Of a stretch of 10,427 bases of DNA, positions 1 to 7,300 are shown one piece after another. The notes beneath the pieces are model-generated. The model was not told the DNA's origin. It did not search any database and saw only the letters and a program-made list of their open reading frames with translations. Position 1 is the first letter of the stretch, and each line of letters opens with the position of its first letter. The DNA is from an uncultured Bacteroidota bacterium (GTDB lineage Bacteria; Bacteroidota; Bacteroidia; Chitinophagales; Saprospiraceae): contig CALEYM010000832.1 in the NCBI GenBank assembly GCA_937926185.1, forward strand, positions 1 through 10,427, given 5' to 3'. The position numbers and the translations under genes are program-made.

Positions 1-3
1 TAC

Positions 4-1410
4 TTGAAATCGAAAATAGAATTTGGTTATATCGAAAAACTTTTACAATCGTTGAGCACATCGGAACGCGCGGCACTGCGCAGATACCTTTGCTCACCCT
101 ATCTCAATTCCCGAACCGATGTGCTCGCCCTTTTCGACTGCCTTAACGCGCCTTCCCGGCAAATAACCACCCGGCAGGCGGCATACAAAAGCGTATTTCC
201 GGGCAAAGATTTCGAAGCCCGCCGGCTGAACTACACTGTATCGTACCTCACTAAACTCACAGAAGATTTTATCGCCCAGCGCGAATGGGATGCCGATGCG
301 GACGCCCGGGATTTGTATCTGCTGCGCGGGTTGCGCCGCCGGCTTTCGCGCCTGTCAGAACGCGTGGAGCGGGCCGTCGAAAAGCGCGCCGAAAAACAGC
401 CGCGGCGGGATGCCGCCTACTTCCGGCAACGCTACGCGCTTGCTTTCGAACAGTTGCGCGGACACCTGCAGCAGGGCCGGGGTCAGGATATCGATTTCAA
501 CTCGCTCACCGAAGCGCACGAAAAAGCGTTCGTATACGAAAAATTGAAACTCGGCTGTATGATGCAAAGCCGGCAGGCCGTGGCCAAACGGGAATACGGC
601 GCCGGACTCTTGCCGGTGGTGATTGATTTTCTGAAAGACCACCCCTGGCTCGAAGAACCGGCCATTGCCGCCTGGTATTACGGGTATTTTGTGCAAACCG
701 ACGGCAACGCCACGGCCCACTTTGAACGCCTCAAAGACCTGATCTTCCGCCACGGCGCCCTGCTGCCCGACGATGAGCGGCATGATCTCTTCCTGCTGGC
801 CATCAATTTTTGTATCCGGCGCATCAACTCCGGCGACGCGGATTTTTCTAAAGACTTGTTCGATTTGTACCGCGAAGGGCTTCTACAAGGCGTATTGCTC
901 GAAAACGGCGCACTTTCCCGCTGGTCGTACAACAATATCGTGAACAGTGCCCTGAAAATAGGCGAGACGGATTGGGCGCTCCGGTTCCTCGAAGACTACC
1001 GGCAACTGCTGGAACCGGCTTTCCGCGATACCAGCTATTTTTTCAACCTCGCCCGCTGTCTGTACGAAAAAGGCGACCACGACGCTGCATTGGCATGCCT
1101 CACCCGGATCGAATACGACGACATCCTGCAAAACCTCAGCGCCAAAACCCTGCAATTGAAGATATACTACGACACCGAAGCCTGGCAGGCGCTCGACAGC
1201 CTGCTCGACAGTACGGCCATCTACCTACGCCGCAAAAAAGTGTTGGGCTACCACCGCGAAAATTTCAGCAATATCGTTCGCTTCATGCAGCGCCTCGTGG
1301 CTTTGCCGCCGGGCAACAGTTCTGTTCAGGACACCCTGCGGCAGGATTTGGAAAACTGCAAAGTGCTGAGCGAAAAGGGGTGGTTTTTGCAGAAAGTGAG
1401 TAGGGCTTAG
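4..1410 (+). CDS. Uncharacterised helical-repeat protein (Saprospiraceae-type family), possibly 5' partial
   Basis: A 468-residue frame that opens at a TTG at base 4. The frame is also open upstream to the window edge, so the true start could lie outside. The N-terminus nevertheless fits the pattern I remember for this family: a short lead, an amphipathic helix with 'LSTSERAALRRYL', then 'SPYLNSR' near residue 32. This supports a start at or very near base 4. No signal peptide or membrane segment is visible, so a cytoplasmic protein is likely. The middle and C-terminal parts (about residues 200-425) are all-helical with TPR-like periodicity, for example around 'FFNLARCLYEKGDHDAALACL' near residues 348-368. 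I know similar proteins only as hypothetical proteins, often in many copies per Saprospiraceae genome, and no catalytic motif is visible. Function is unknown; a protein-interaction scaffold is an inference from the helical repeats. It ends 128 bases before the next + strand gene. Confidence 0.78.
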   Translation: MKSKIEFGYIEKLLQSLSTSERAALRRYLCSPYLNSRTDVLALFDCLNAPSRQITTRQAAYKSVFPGKDFEARRLNYTVSYLTKLTEDFIAQREWDADADARDLYLLRGLRRRLSRLSERVERAVEKRAEKQPRRDAAYFRQRYALAFEQLRGHLQQGRGQDIDFNSLTEAHEKAFVYEKLKLGCMMQSRQAVAKREYGAGLLPVVIDFLKDHPWLEEPAIAAWYYGYFVQTDGNATAHFERLKDLIFRHGALLPDDERHDLFLLAINFCIRRINSGDADFSKDLFDLYREGLLQGVLLENGALSRWSYNNIVNSALKIGETDWALRFLEDYRQLLEPAFRDTSYFFNLARCLYEKGDHDAALACLTRIEYDDILQNLSAKTLQLKIYYDTEAWQALDSLLDSTAIYLRRKKVLGYHRENFSNIVRFMQRLVALPPGNSSVQDTLRQDLENCKVLSEKGWFLQKVSRA

Positions 1411-1538
1411 CTGTTACCGTGACCGATAAATCAACCGGAATTGTTTTTGAAGGCGTGGTTCAGGCTGTTTAATGCCATATTTGCAAAGCCGGAAATCAGT
1501 CCGGTACTGCAAACGCAACGAAACTTATCCACACCGCC
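1411..1538 (+). other. Intergenic spacer with weak promoter-like and dyad signals
   Basis: The spacer between the two + strand genes. It holds CATATTTG at 1476-1483, one base off the Bacteroidota -7 consensus TAnnTTTG. A TTTTTG lies about 26 bases upstream, which is longer than the usual spacing to the -33 element. A short perfect dyad CCGGA-AATCAG-TCCGG sits at 1489-1504. Both could occur by chance. No terminator with a strong stem and U-run follows the first gene. Confidence 0.22.
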
Positions 1539-1871
1539 ATGCCTGAAAATAAAAATTCCCTGCCCGACGAACTGCGCAACGAAATGGAAAAAACCAAAGA
1601 ACAATACCTCATGTCGCCCACCGAGCGCCGGCGCAAGCTCATCCGCTGGGCCATCCGGCAAATGCTGACGGCACTGCTGTACTTCTTTTTCTGGGACGCC
1701 CACCCCTGGGTACCCTGGTCGTTGTGGATCGTGGCGCCGCTCGCTATTCTCAGTCTGTTGTCCATCGTGGGGTACAACTGGTTCCTGGAGCGCAAACTGC
1801 GGAACACGGGGGCGAAGATTGATGAATTGGAGGAGAAGATGAAGGAGTTGAAAGATTCGAAGGAGGAATAA
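1539..1871 (+). CDS. Small membrane protein with two transmembrane helices and a C-terminal coiled coil
   Basis: A 110-residue protein starting at ATG 1539 and ending in TAA. Its N-terminal 30 residues are charged and hydrophilic. Two hydrophobic, Trp/Phe-rich segments follow, at about residues 38-53 and 60-82, separated by the short turn 'DAHPWVPW'. The C-terminus (about 84-108) is a Lys/Glu-rich heptad-like helix containing 'IDELEEKMKELKD'. The basic stretch 'RRRKLIRWAIR' just before the first helix suggests that both termini are cytoplasmic. The plan resembles Bacteroidota '2TM domain' proteins, whose second helix is followed by a charged amphipathic tail, but I cannot confirm membership of that family. 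No catalytic residues are evident. It follows the first gene in the same direction and converges on the cyclase gene, 89 bases from that gene's stop. Function unknown; a coding call is well supported by composition and context. Confidence 0.8.
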   Translation: MPENKNSLPDELRNEMEKTKEQYLMSPTERRRKLIRWAIRQMLTALLYFFFWDAHPWVPWSLWIVAPLAILSLLSIVGYNWFLERKLRNTGAKIDELEEKMKELKDSKEE

Positions 1872-1960
1872 AACCATTGATGTACGATGCCAAATTACCC
1901 CTGCCCTTGCGGGAGTGGAAAAAAGTATAAAAGGTGTTGCGGGAAAGGGTAGGGCGGTGG
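1872..1960. other. Convergent intergenic gap, no clear terminator
   Basis: An 89-base gap between the ends of the small membrane-protein gene (+) and the cyclase gene (-). It holds A-rich runs and two copies of TTGCGGGA (within 1909-1946), but no stem longer than about 3-4 base pairs followed by a T-run on either strand. If transcription stops here, it is not by an obvious intrinsic hairpin. Confidence 0.3.
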
Positions 1961-4900
1961 CTATTGTCTGCCCAGCAACTCCCGGTAATAGCCGCCCACT
2001 TCGTCGCCGGGCGCCTTGTCGAGGTACTGACCGATCAGCGTGCCGGCCGCGGCCTGATCGCCCGATTCGAAAACGCGGAGAAAGTCGGCGAACAGGGCAC
2101 GATGCTGTTTCTTTTGCTGCAGGAGGGTGGGATCGTCGTTTGAAAATTCCTCGTACAGCCGGATGGGCCGGGCCTTGCCCCGCAGTTCGAGCAGGCCTAC
2201 GCAACGCAGGTTGAAGCGGGCCGGGTCGTTCAGTTTGATCACGGCGTCGGCGCTCAGGATAATATGCGTGCGCAATATGCGGGTCATGTCTTCGAGGCGG
2301 GCCGACACATTTACGGCGTCGCCGATCACGGTGGTGTCCAGGCGGCTGCTGGCGCCAACGGTGCCGAGTATCATCGGGCCGGTATTCACGCCGATACCCA
2401 TGCGGATGGGATAAGAAGGCCTTAGTGGCGATTCTGTGTTGAATTCCAGCAGTTTGTGTTGCATCTCCACGGCGGCGGCCAGGCAATGCTGGACGTTTTC
2501 CGGGAACAAGGCGAGCACGGCGTCGCCCACGAATTTGTCCACGATACCGCCGTGGTTTTCGATCACGGGCGTGAGCCGTCCCCAGATATCGTTGAGCAGG
2601 GCGAATACTTCTCCTTCGGAAACGGACTCGGAGAGGGTGGTAAAGCCCCAGATATCGGAGAACATGACGGCCATATTTTTGGATACCTGGTCGCCCAATC
2701 CGATATCGAGGATACTCGCCTTGCCCAGTTGTTGCAGGAACACCCTGGGCACAAAGCGTTCGTAGGCCCGGTTGAGCGCCTGAATATCGCTGTAGTAGTT
2801 GGCGTTTTCGATCGATATGGCGGCCTGTGTGCCGAGTATCTGGAGCACTTCCATACGTCCGGCGGTAAAAGCGCCGGGCACGAGGTTGTTTTCCAGGTAC
2901 AGCAGCCCTACCGTTTGGTTTTTATACAAGAGGTTCATGCAAAGCAGCGAGCGCACCCGGTGCTCCCGGATATAGGGCTCGTTGACGAAACGGCCTTCGG
3001 CTACCGCGTTATCGAGCACGATGTTCTGTCCGGAATGCAACACAAAGTTGAGCACCCCGGTGGCAGCCGACTCATATTGTTCAAAGGGCAGGGCGGCCAC
3101 GTTTTCCACCACGCCGGCTTCCTTCATTTCCGCTTCCACGAAATACCCGCCGGGTTTTTTCAGGATCAGGGCGCCCCTGGTAGCGCCGGCGTTTTCCGCC
3201 ATTACGGCCAGCATTTTATTCACCAGCAGTTGCAGTTCCAATTCGCCGGAGATGACCTGCGCCCCCTTGATGATGCTGAACAAATCCATTACCCGGCCAC
3301 CGACCTGGCTGTCGGCGCTGTCGAGCACGCTGGCTTGCACGGAGTAGCCGGGCAACGATTGCAGGTAATGCACGATCGCTTCGGCGCCCCAATGCCGGAA
3401 GGCGTCCGTTGCTTTCCGGTGGTAGATGGCGGCCAGGTCGTCGAGGCCGCGCAGGCGGGCGTAGCGGAACAACTCGAGACTGCCAAGCCCCTGGTCGTAG
3501 GGGTTGCCTTCGTGCTGAAAAAAGCCCATCGCCCGGTGAAAAAGCCCCAGGGCTTTGTCGTGTTCCCCGTGCAAGGCGGTAAAGCAGGCTTCCGCCAAGG
3601 CCAGTTTGCCGCTGAATTCGCCGGGATTGTATTGCTGATATTTCCGCAAGGCGTCGAGGCTGGATTTTATCCGGGCCATCTGTTTGCGTTTTAAATGGGC
3701 GTTTTCCACGCAGGCATGATACCGGACGAGTACGGCCAGGAAATGGTGGTGTTTGTACACCGGGATGGAAATGACCGATTTGAGGTTGGCGTGGGCAATG
3801 TCAATATTGGCCAGCGCGTCGGCGAAATCGCCGTGCAGCAGCGCCAGCTGCGCCCGGAAGTAGGCGATATTAAAAATGACGGGCGTATTGTTGATGCGCA
3901 CCATTTCATCGAATACGGCATCGGCGTCGCACATTTCACCTTTCAGGAGGCGGGGCTCCGGCGCCTGATTACGCAGGCAAAGCACAAACTGATGAAAAAT
4001 ATTGTTGAAGGTGACCGAGGTATAGTGCCGGGTTTGGGTGCTGTACTGGAGTTGCCGGCGCAATTCTTTGTCCAGTTCTTCCAGGTCGTTGCCCGACATG
4101 ATGGCCGCCTGGGCGTAGGCATTGCCCAGAAAGGCGGTAAAGTCGGCCTCCCCGCTTTCGAGGCTGCGCCGGTACGCTTCTTTCAACGATGGGACAATGC
4201 CGGGCAGCGGGTTTTTCCAGTGCTGAACGAAATAATACAGTACGAACAGCGCGCGCGACTGGTACTCTGAAAACGGGTGTTTTTTCATCAGCGCGAGCAC
4301 AAATTCGCCATAGCGGCTACCCGTATTCACTTCATTGGTAATGGCGCATAACACGAAGGAATAGCAGGAGTAAGCGTATGCGCTCGAACTGGCTATACCA
4401 TACCGGCTGGTAAAGACCATCAGCCGGAACAATATGATGCTGTACAGGTTGGTGTCGACGAAAAAGACTGGCGGCGCCAGGTTAGCCATGATCCGCATCA
4501 CGGCAAGGTGTTCGGGGCGCTGTGCGAGTGGCAGTTCGAGCAATTGTTCCGGCGTTTTGTTGCGCATCGCCATTTTGGCTTTTACCAGTTCCATGGCTAC
4601 CTGCGCCTGACCGGGTTTGGCGGGCAACTTCACCCCGAGCAGCGCCAGCGCCTCCAGCCCCAGGGTAATGGATTCGCGGATGCGCTGCCGGGAGAACAGG
4701 GCGATGATCCGGATTTCCAGCGCCGTGACTTTGTCGATCGTAGTGACGGCTTTTGACAAAATCAGGTCGATCAGGCGCTCCATTTCCTCGTCGTTTCCGC
4801 TCAGGTAGGCCGTTTCGGCCGTTTGATTGTGGAGCCGCAGGGTCTCGGCATAATCTGTTTCCCAGGCGCCGGCCGGCAAACTGTCTATCGCTTTTTGAAA

Positions 4901-7237
4901 GAATTCGAAAGCGGGCGAATATGCGGCGGAAGATTTGGCCCTGAGGCCGGCTTCATAGTTCAGGCGGCTTTTAAGCGTATGGTCGGTAAAAGACGGGCCG
5001 GCTTCATTGATATGGTTAACGATCTCGAAAATACGTTCCGCCTGTTCGTTGTCCGGTAGCGTTTGTAATAATAATACGCCCGCCTGCCGGTGGATGCCGG
5101 CTTTTTCTTCCGGCGGCAGGGCCTCGTACACGGCCTGGCGTACCCGGTCGTGCGCAAAATTGAATCGCACGCTTGCCAGCCCGTCGCCGGTTAAAAACCG
5201 CTGTTCGGGTTCCAGGGGAACAATAAGACCCTCTTCCACCGCCTGCCATAAGGCGGCTTCCACTTCGCGGGGCTTCTTTTGCAGAATCACGGCAAGGGTG
5301 TCCAGATCGAAGCTGTGGCCGACACAGGCCGCGGCGTTCAAAACACGGCGGGCGGCAGCGGTCATTTTATCCACTTTCCGGGTGAGCAGATCCACGACGT
5401 TGTCGGTAACCCGGAGCGCGCGGATATTGTCGGTGTCGAATCGCCAGACCGCCCTTCCTTCCGGATGTTCGAGCCGGATATGGCCTTCTTCGTGCAGCGA
5501 TTCGAGAAAGCGGTGAACGAAATAAGCGTTTCCGCCCGTTTTTTGAAGCAGCAGTTGGGCCAGTTCACGGGCCAGCCGGGCGGGCGTGTCGAGGGTGTCG
5601 CGCACCAGTTCTTCCAGGTTTTCTTCGGTGAGGTTAGCCAGGGAATACCGGTTGACCAGGCTATTGTCCGGCGAGAAAGCCAGGCTCACGTCGGTTTCAT
5701 TGATGGGGCGCCATTCCCGTTCCAGTTCTTCTATGCAGGTCAGAAAAGGATGTCCTTCATAGACTTCGTTTTCCCGAAAAGCGCCGATCACAAACAGATA
5801 ACCCAGGCCGGGCTCGGTCATCACAAGCCGGAGCAGATTGAGCGAGGCGGCATCGGCCCATTGGAAATCGTCGAGAAAAACGACCAGCGGATGCTCCCGG
5901 GTGCAGATAGCGCGCGCGAAGCTGCGGAAAGCGTAGTTGAACCGGTTTTGCACCTCGGTAGCGGGCAGTTGGGGCGGTTCCGGCTGAGGGCCCGTAATTT
6001 TTTCGAGCGCCGGAAGCAGCGAGGTGATGACGCCGGCGAGCTCGCCGAGCGCCCCGGTAATAATACTCCGCCAGTGTTGTATGCCGGCTTGACCTTCGGT
6101 CAGCACTTGTTCCGTAAACTGATCGAATGCCTGCCGCCAGGCGAGGTAGGGGATATTGCGTTGAAATTGTTCGAATTTACCGGAGATAAAAACACCCCGT
6201 TTTTGAGTGACCGGAATATGGACGTCGAAAACCAGGGCCGTTTTTCCGGCGCCGGAATACCCGCCCACCAAGGCGAGTTGCTTGCGGCCCGAGGCCGCTT
6301 TTTCAAATGCGGCAAGCAGCCCGGCGCGTTCCGCCGCGCGTCCGTAGAGTTTTTGCGGAATTCTGAAGCGGAACGGCGCGTCGAAACGGGCTATTGCAAA
6401 ATCTCTGACCTCCTGCCCGGCCGTCCATTGTTGCAGACATTCCTCCACATCCTTGCGCAGGGAGGCCGCGGATTGATACCGGTCTTCGGCATTTTTGGCC
6501 AGCAGCTTGAGCACAATGCGGCTCAGCACCGGTGGAATGCGCTCATCGAGGGTATGGAGCGGAGCCGGCGTGCGCGCCAGATGGCTGTGCATCAGTTCAA
6601 GCGGCTCGGCGGCATCGAACGGAAGCCTGCCAGCGAACAGTTCGTATAACATCACGCCGAGGGCGTACAGATCGCAGCGGTAGTCTACCACGCGATTCAT
6701 GCGTCCGGTTTGTTCCGGCGAAAGGTAGGCCAGCTTGCCCGCTATCTGACCGGGCCAGGCCGCGTACTGCGATTTCAGATCGTAGCGGGTGGACAGGCAA
6801 TAGTCGATCAGGGTGACCCGCTTTGCGACGGGGTCGACGATCAGGTTGTGCGGGTGGATGTTCTTGTGGATAATATTGCGGCGGTGCAGGGTTTCCAACT
6901 CACTTGCGGCGGCTATTGCGATCTGCAATGCCGCATCCAGGCCCGGTTTATGCCGGCCGACCCATTCCGCCCAGGCACTGCCTTCCAGGTAAGGTCGGAT
7001 CAGGACGACGCCCTGCTCGATGTTTTGAAAATGAAGGGGTTGTACCGGACTTCCTTCCCATCCGCGGGTGGTTTCATATTCGTTTCGGAGTAAATCTTCC
7101 GACAGGCGAGCAGTCGCGCCCGGCAGCGATACTTTTAAAACGGCCAAACCCTCTCCTTCGGCCTGCCTGCCCAAATATACCCTGGATTTCTCGCTTTCCG
7201 AAAGTTGTTCGATAATGTCGTAACCTGCAATTTTCAT
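1961..7237 (-). CDS. Pseudokinase-AAA ATPase-GAF-adenylyl cyclase fusion (predicted class IIIb cyclase)
   Basis: A 1758-residue protein from ATG 7237. A TTG at 7270 would add 11 residues, but the kinase fold begins right after the ATG. Domains: a Ser/Thr-kinase-like domain at about 1-270 (Lys35 in 'LKV', 'HKN' at 124-126, 'DYC' at 145-147, 'SPEQTGR' at 173-179); an AAA_16-type ATPase at about 298-600 (Walker A 'GYSGAGKT' at 326-333, Walker B 'VVFLDD' ending at 457); a helical TPR-like region to about 1300; GAF at about 1316-1480; cyclase at about 1519-1694; a helical tail. The cyclase keeps metal-binding Asp1528 and Asp1572, Lys1568 and Thr1636 for the purine, and Asn1643/Arg1647 for the transition state, so cAMP synthesis is predicted. 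The first three parts match cyanobacterial HstK-like proteins, which normally end in a histidine kinase; none is present here. Asn126 replaces the kinase catalytic Asp, so the domain probably senses or binds rather than phosphorylates. No membrane segments seen. It lies 63 bases downstream of the carotenoid oxygenase. Confidence 0.93.
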   Translation of the reverse strand: MKIAGYDIIEQLSESEKSRVYLGRQAEGEGLAVLKVSLPGATARLSEDLLRNEYETTRGWEGSPVQPLHFQNIEQGVVLIRPYLEGSAWAEWVGRHKPGLDAALQIAIAAASELETLHRRNIIHKNIHPHNLIVDPVAKRVTLIDYCLSTRYDLKSQYAAWPGQIAGKLAYLSPEQTGRMNRVVDYRCDLYALGVMLYELFAGRLPFDAAEPLELMHSHLARTPAPLHTLDERIPPVLSRIVLKLLAKNAEDRYQSAASLRKDVEECLQQWTAGQEVRDFAIARFDAPFRFRIPQKLYGRAAERAGLLAAFEKAASGRKQLALVGGYSGAGKTALVFDVHIPVTQKRGVFISGKFEQFQRNIPYLAWRQAFDQFTEQVLTEGQAGIQHWRSIITGALGELAGVITSLLPALEKITGPQPEPPQLPATEVQNRFNYAFRSFARAICTREHPLVVFLDDFQWADAASLNLLRLVMTEPGLGYLFVIGAFRENEVYEGHPFLTCIEELEREWRPINETDVSLAFSPDNSLVNRYSLANLTEENLEELVRDTLDTPARLARELAQLLLQKTGGNAYFVHRFLESLHEEGHIRLEHPEGRAVWRFDTDNIRALRVTDNVVDLLTRKVDKMTAAARRVLNAAACVGHSFDLDTLAVILQKKPREVEAALWQAVEEGLIVPLEPEQRFLTGDGLASVRFNFAHDRVRQAVYEALPPEEKAGIHRQAGVLLLQTLPDNEQAERIFEIVNHINEAGPSFTDHTLKSRLNYEAGLRAKSSAAYSPAFEFFQKAIDSLPAGAWETDYAETLRLHNQTAETAYLSGNDEEMERLIDLILSKAVTTIDKVTALEIRIIALFSRQRIRESITLGLEALALLGVKLPAKPGQAQVAMELVKAKMAMRNKTPEQLLELPLAQRPEHLAVMRIMANLAPPVFFVDTNLYSIILFRLMVFTSRYGIASSSAYAYSCYSFVLCAITNEVNTGSRYGEFVLALMKKHPFSEYQSRALFVLYYFVQHWKNPLPGIVPSLKEAYRRSLESGEADFTAFLGNAYAQAAIMSGNDLEELDKELRRQLQYSTQTRHYTSVTFNNIFHQFVLCLRNQAPEPRLLKGEMCDADAVFDEMVRINNTPVIFNIAYFRAQLALLHGDFADALANIDIAHANLKSVISIPVYKHHHFLAVLVRYHACVENAHLKRKQMARIKSSLDALRKYQQYNPGEFSGKLALAEACFTALHGEHDKALGLFHRAMGFFQHEGNPYDQGLGSLELFRYARLRGLDDLAAIYHRKATDAFRHWGAEAIVHYLQSLPGYSVQASVLDSADSQVGGRVMDLFSIIKGAQVISGELELQLLVNKMLAVMAENAGATRGALILKKPGGYFVEAEMKEAGVVENVAALPFEQYESAATGVLNFVLHSGQNIVLDNAVAEGRFVNEPYIREHRVRSLLCMNLLYKNQTVGLLYLENNLVPGAFTAGRMEVLQILGTQAAISIENANYYSDIQALNRAYERFVPRVFLQQLGKASILDIGLGDQVSKNMAVMFSDIWGFTTLSESVSEGEVFALLNDIWGRLTPVIENHGGIVDKFVGDAVLALFPENVQHCLAAAVEMQHKLLEFNTESPLRPSYPIRMGIGVNTGPMILGTVGASSRLDTTVIGDAVNVSARLEDMTRILRTHIILSADAVIKLNDPARFNLRCVGLLELRGKARPIRLYEEFSNDDPTLLQQKKQHRALFADFLRVFESGDQAAAGTLIGQYLDKAPGDEVGGYYRELLGRQ

Positions 7238-7300
7238 AAATGACAGCGAATGAGGGAATCTGAAACACAATTGATTCAGGCGGAAGGACGGACATCCGGA

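Noticed and set aside
1431..2486. 351-codon - strand open frame across the small membrane protein and the end of the cyclase gene
   Set aside because: Arg/Pro-rich translation without motifs, overlapping the cyclase in another frame and the membrane protein in antisense.
2456..3694. 412-codon + strand open frame inside the cyclase gene
   Set aside because: Antisense to the GAF and cyclase region, whose motifs are unambiguous; no recognisable domain. The same applies to the + strand frame at 5279-6649.
1961..7237. STAND-type or kinase-based anti-phage defence gene
   Set aside because: The large kinase-ATPase layout invites this, but the GAF and intact cyclase fit HstK-like signalling, and the neighbours (sdhB, carotenoid oxygenase) show no defence or mobile-element context.
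7238..7270. TTG start giving an 11-residue longer cyclase protein
   Set aside because: The ATG at 7237 is a stronger start, and the kinase-like fold begins immediately after it ('MKIAGYDIIEQL'); the added residues do not look like a conserved extension.
7238..7300. GAATC/GATTC and CTGAA/TTCAG dyads between the oxygenase and cyclase genes
   Set aside because: Stems are only 5 base pairs with 10-12 base loops and no T-run; not distinguishable from chance and not a terminator.
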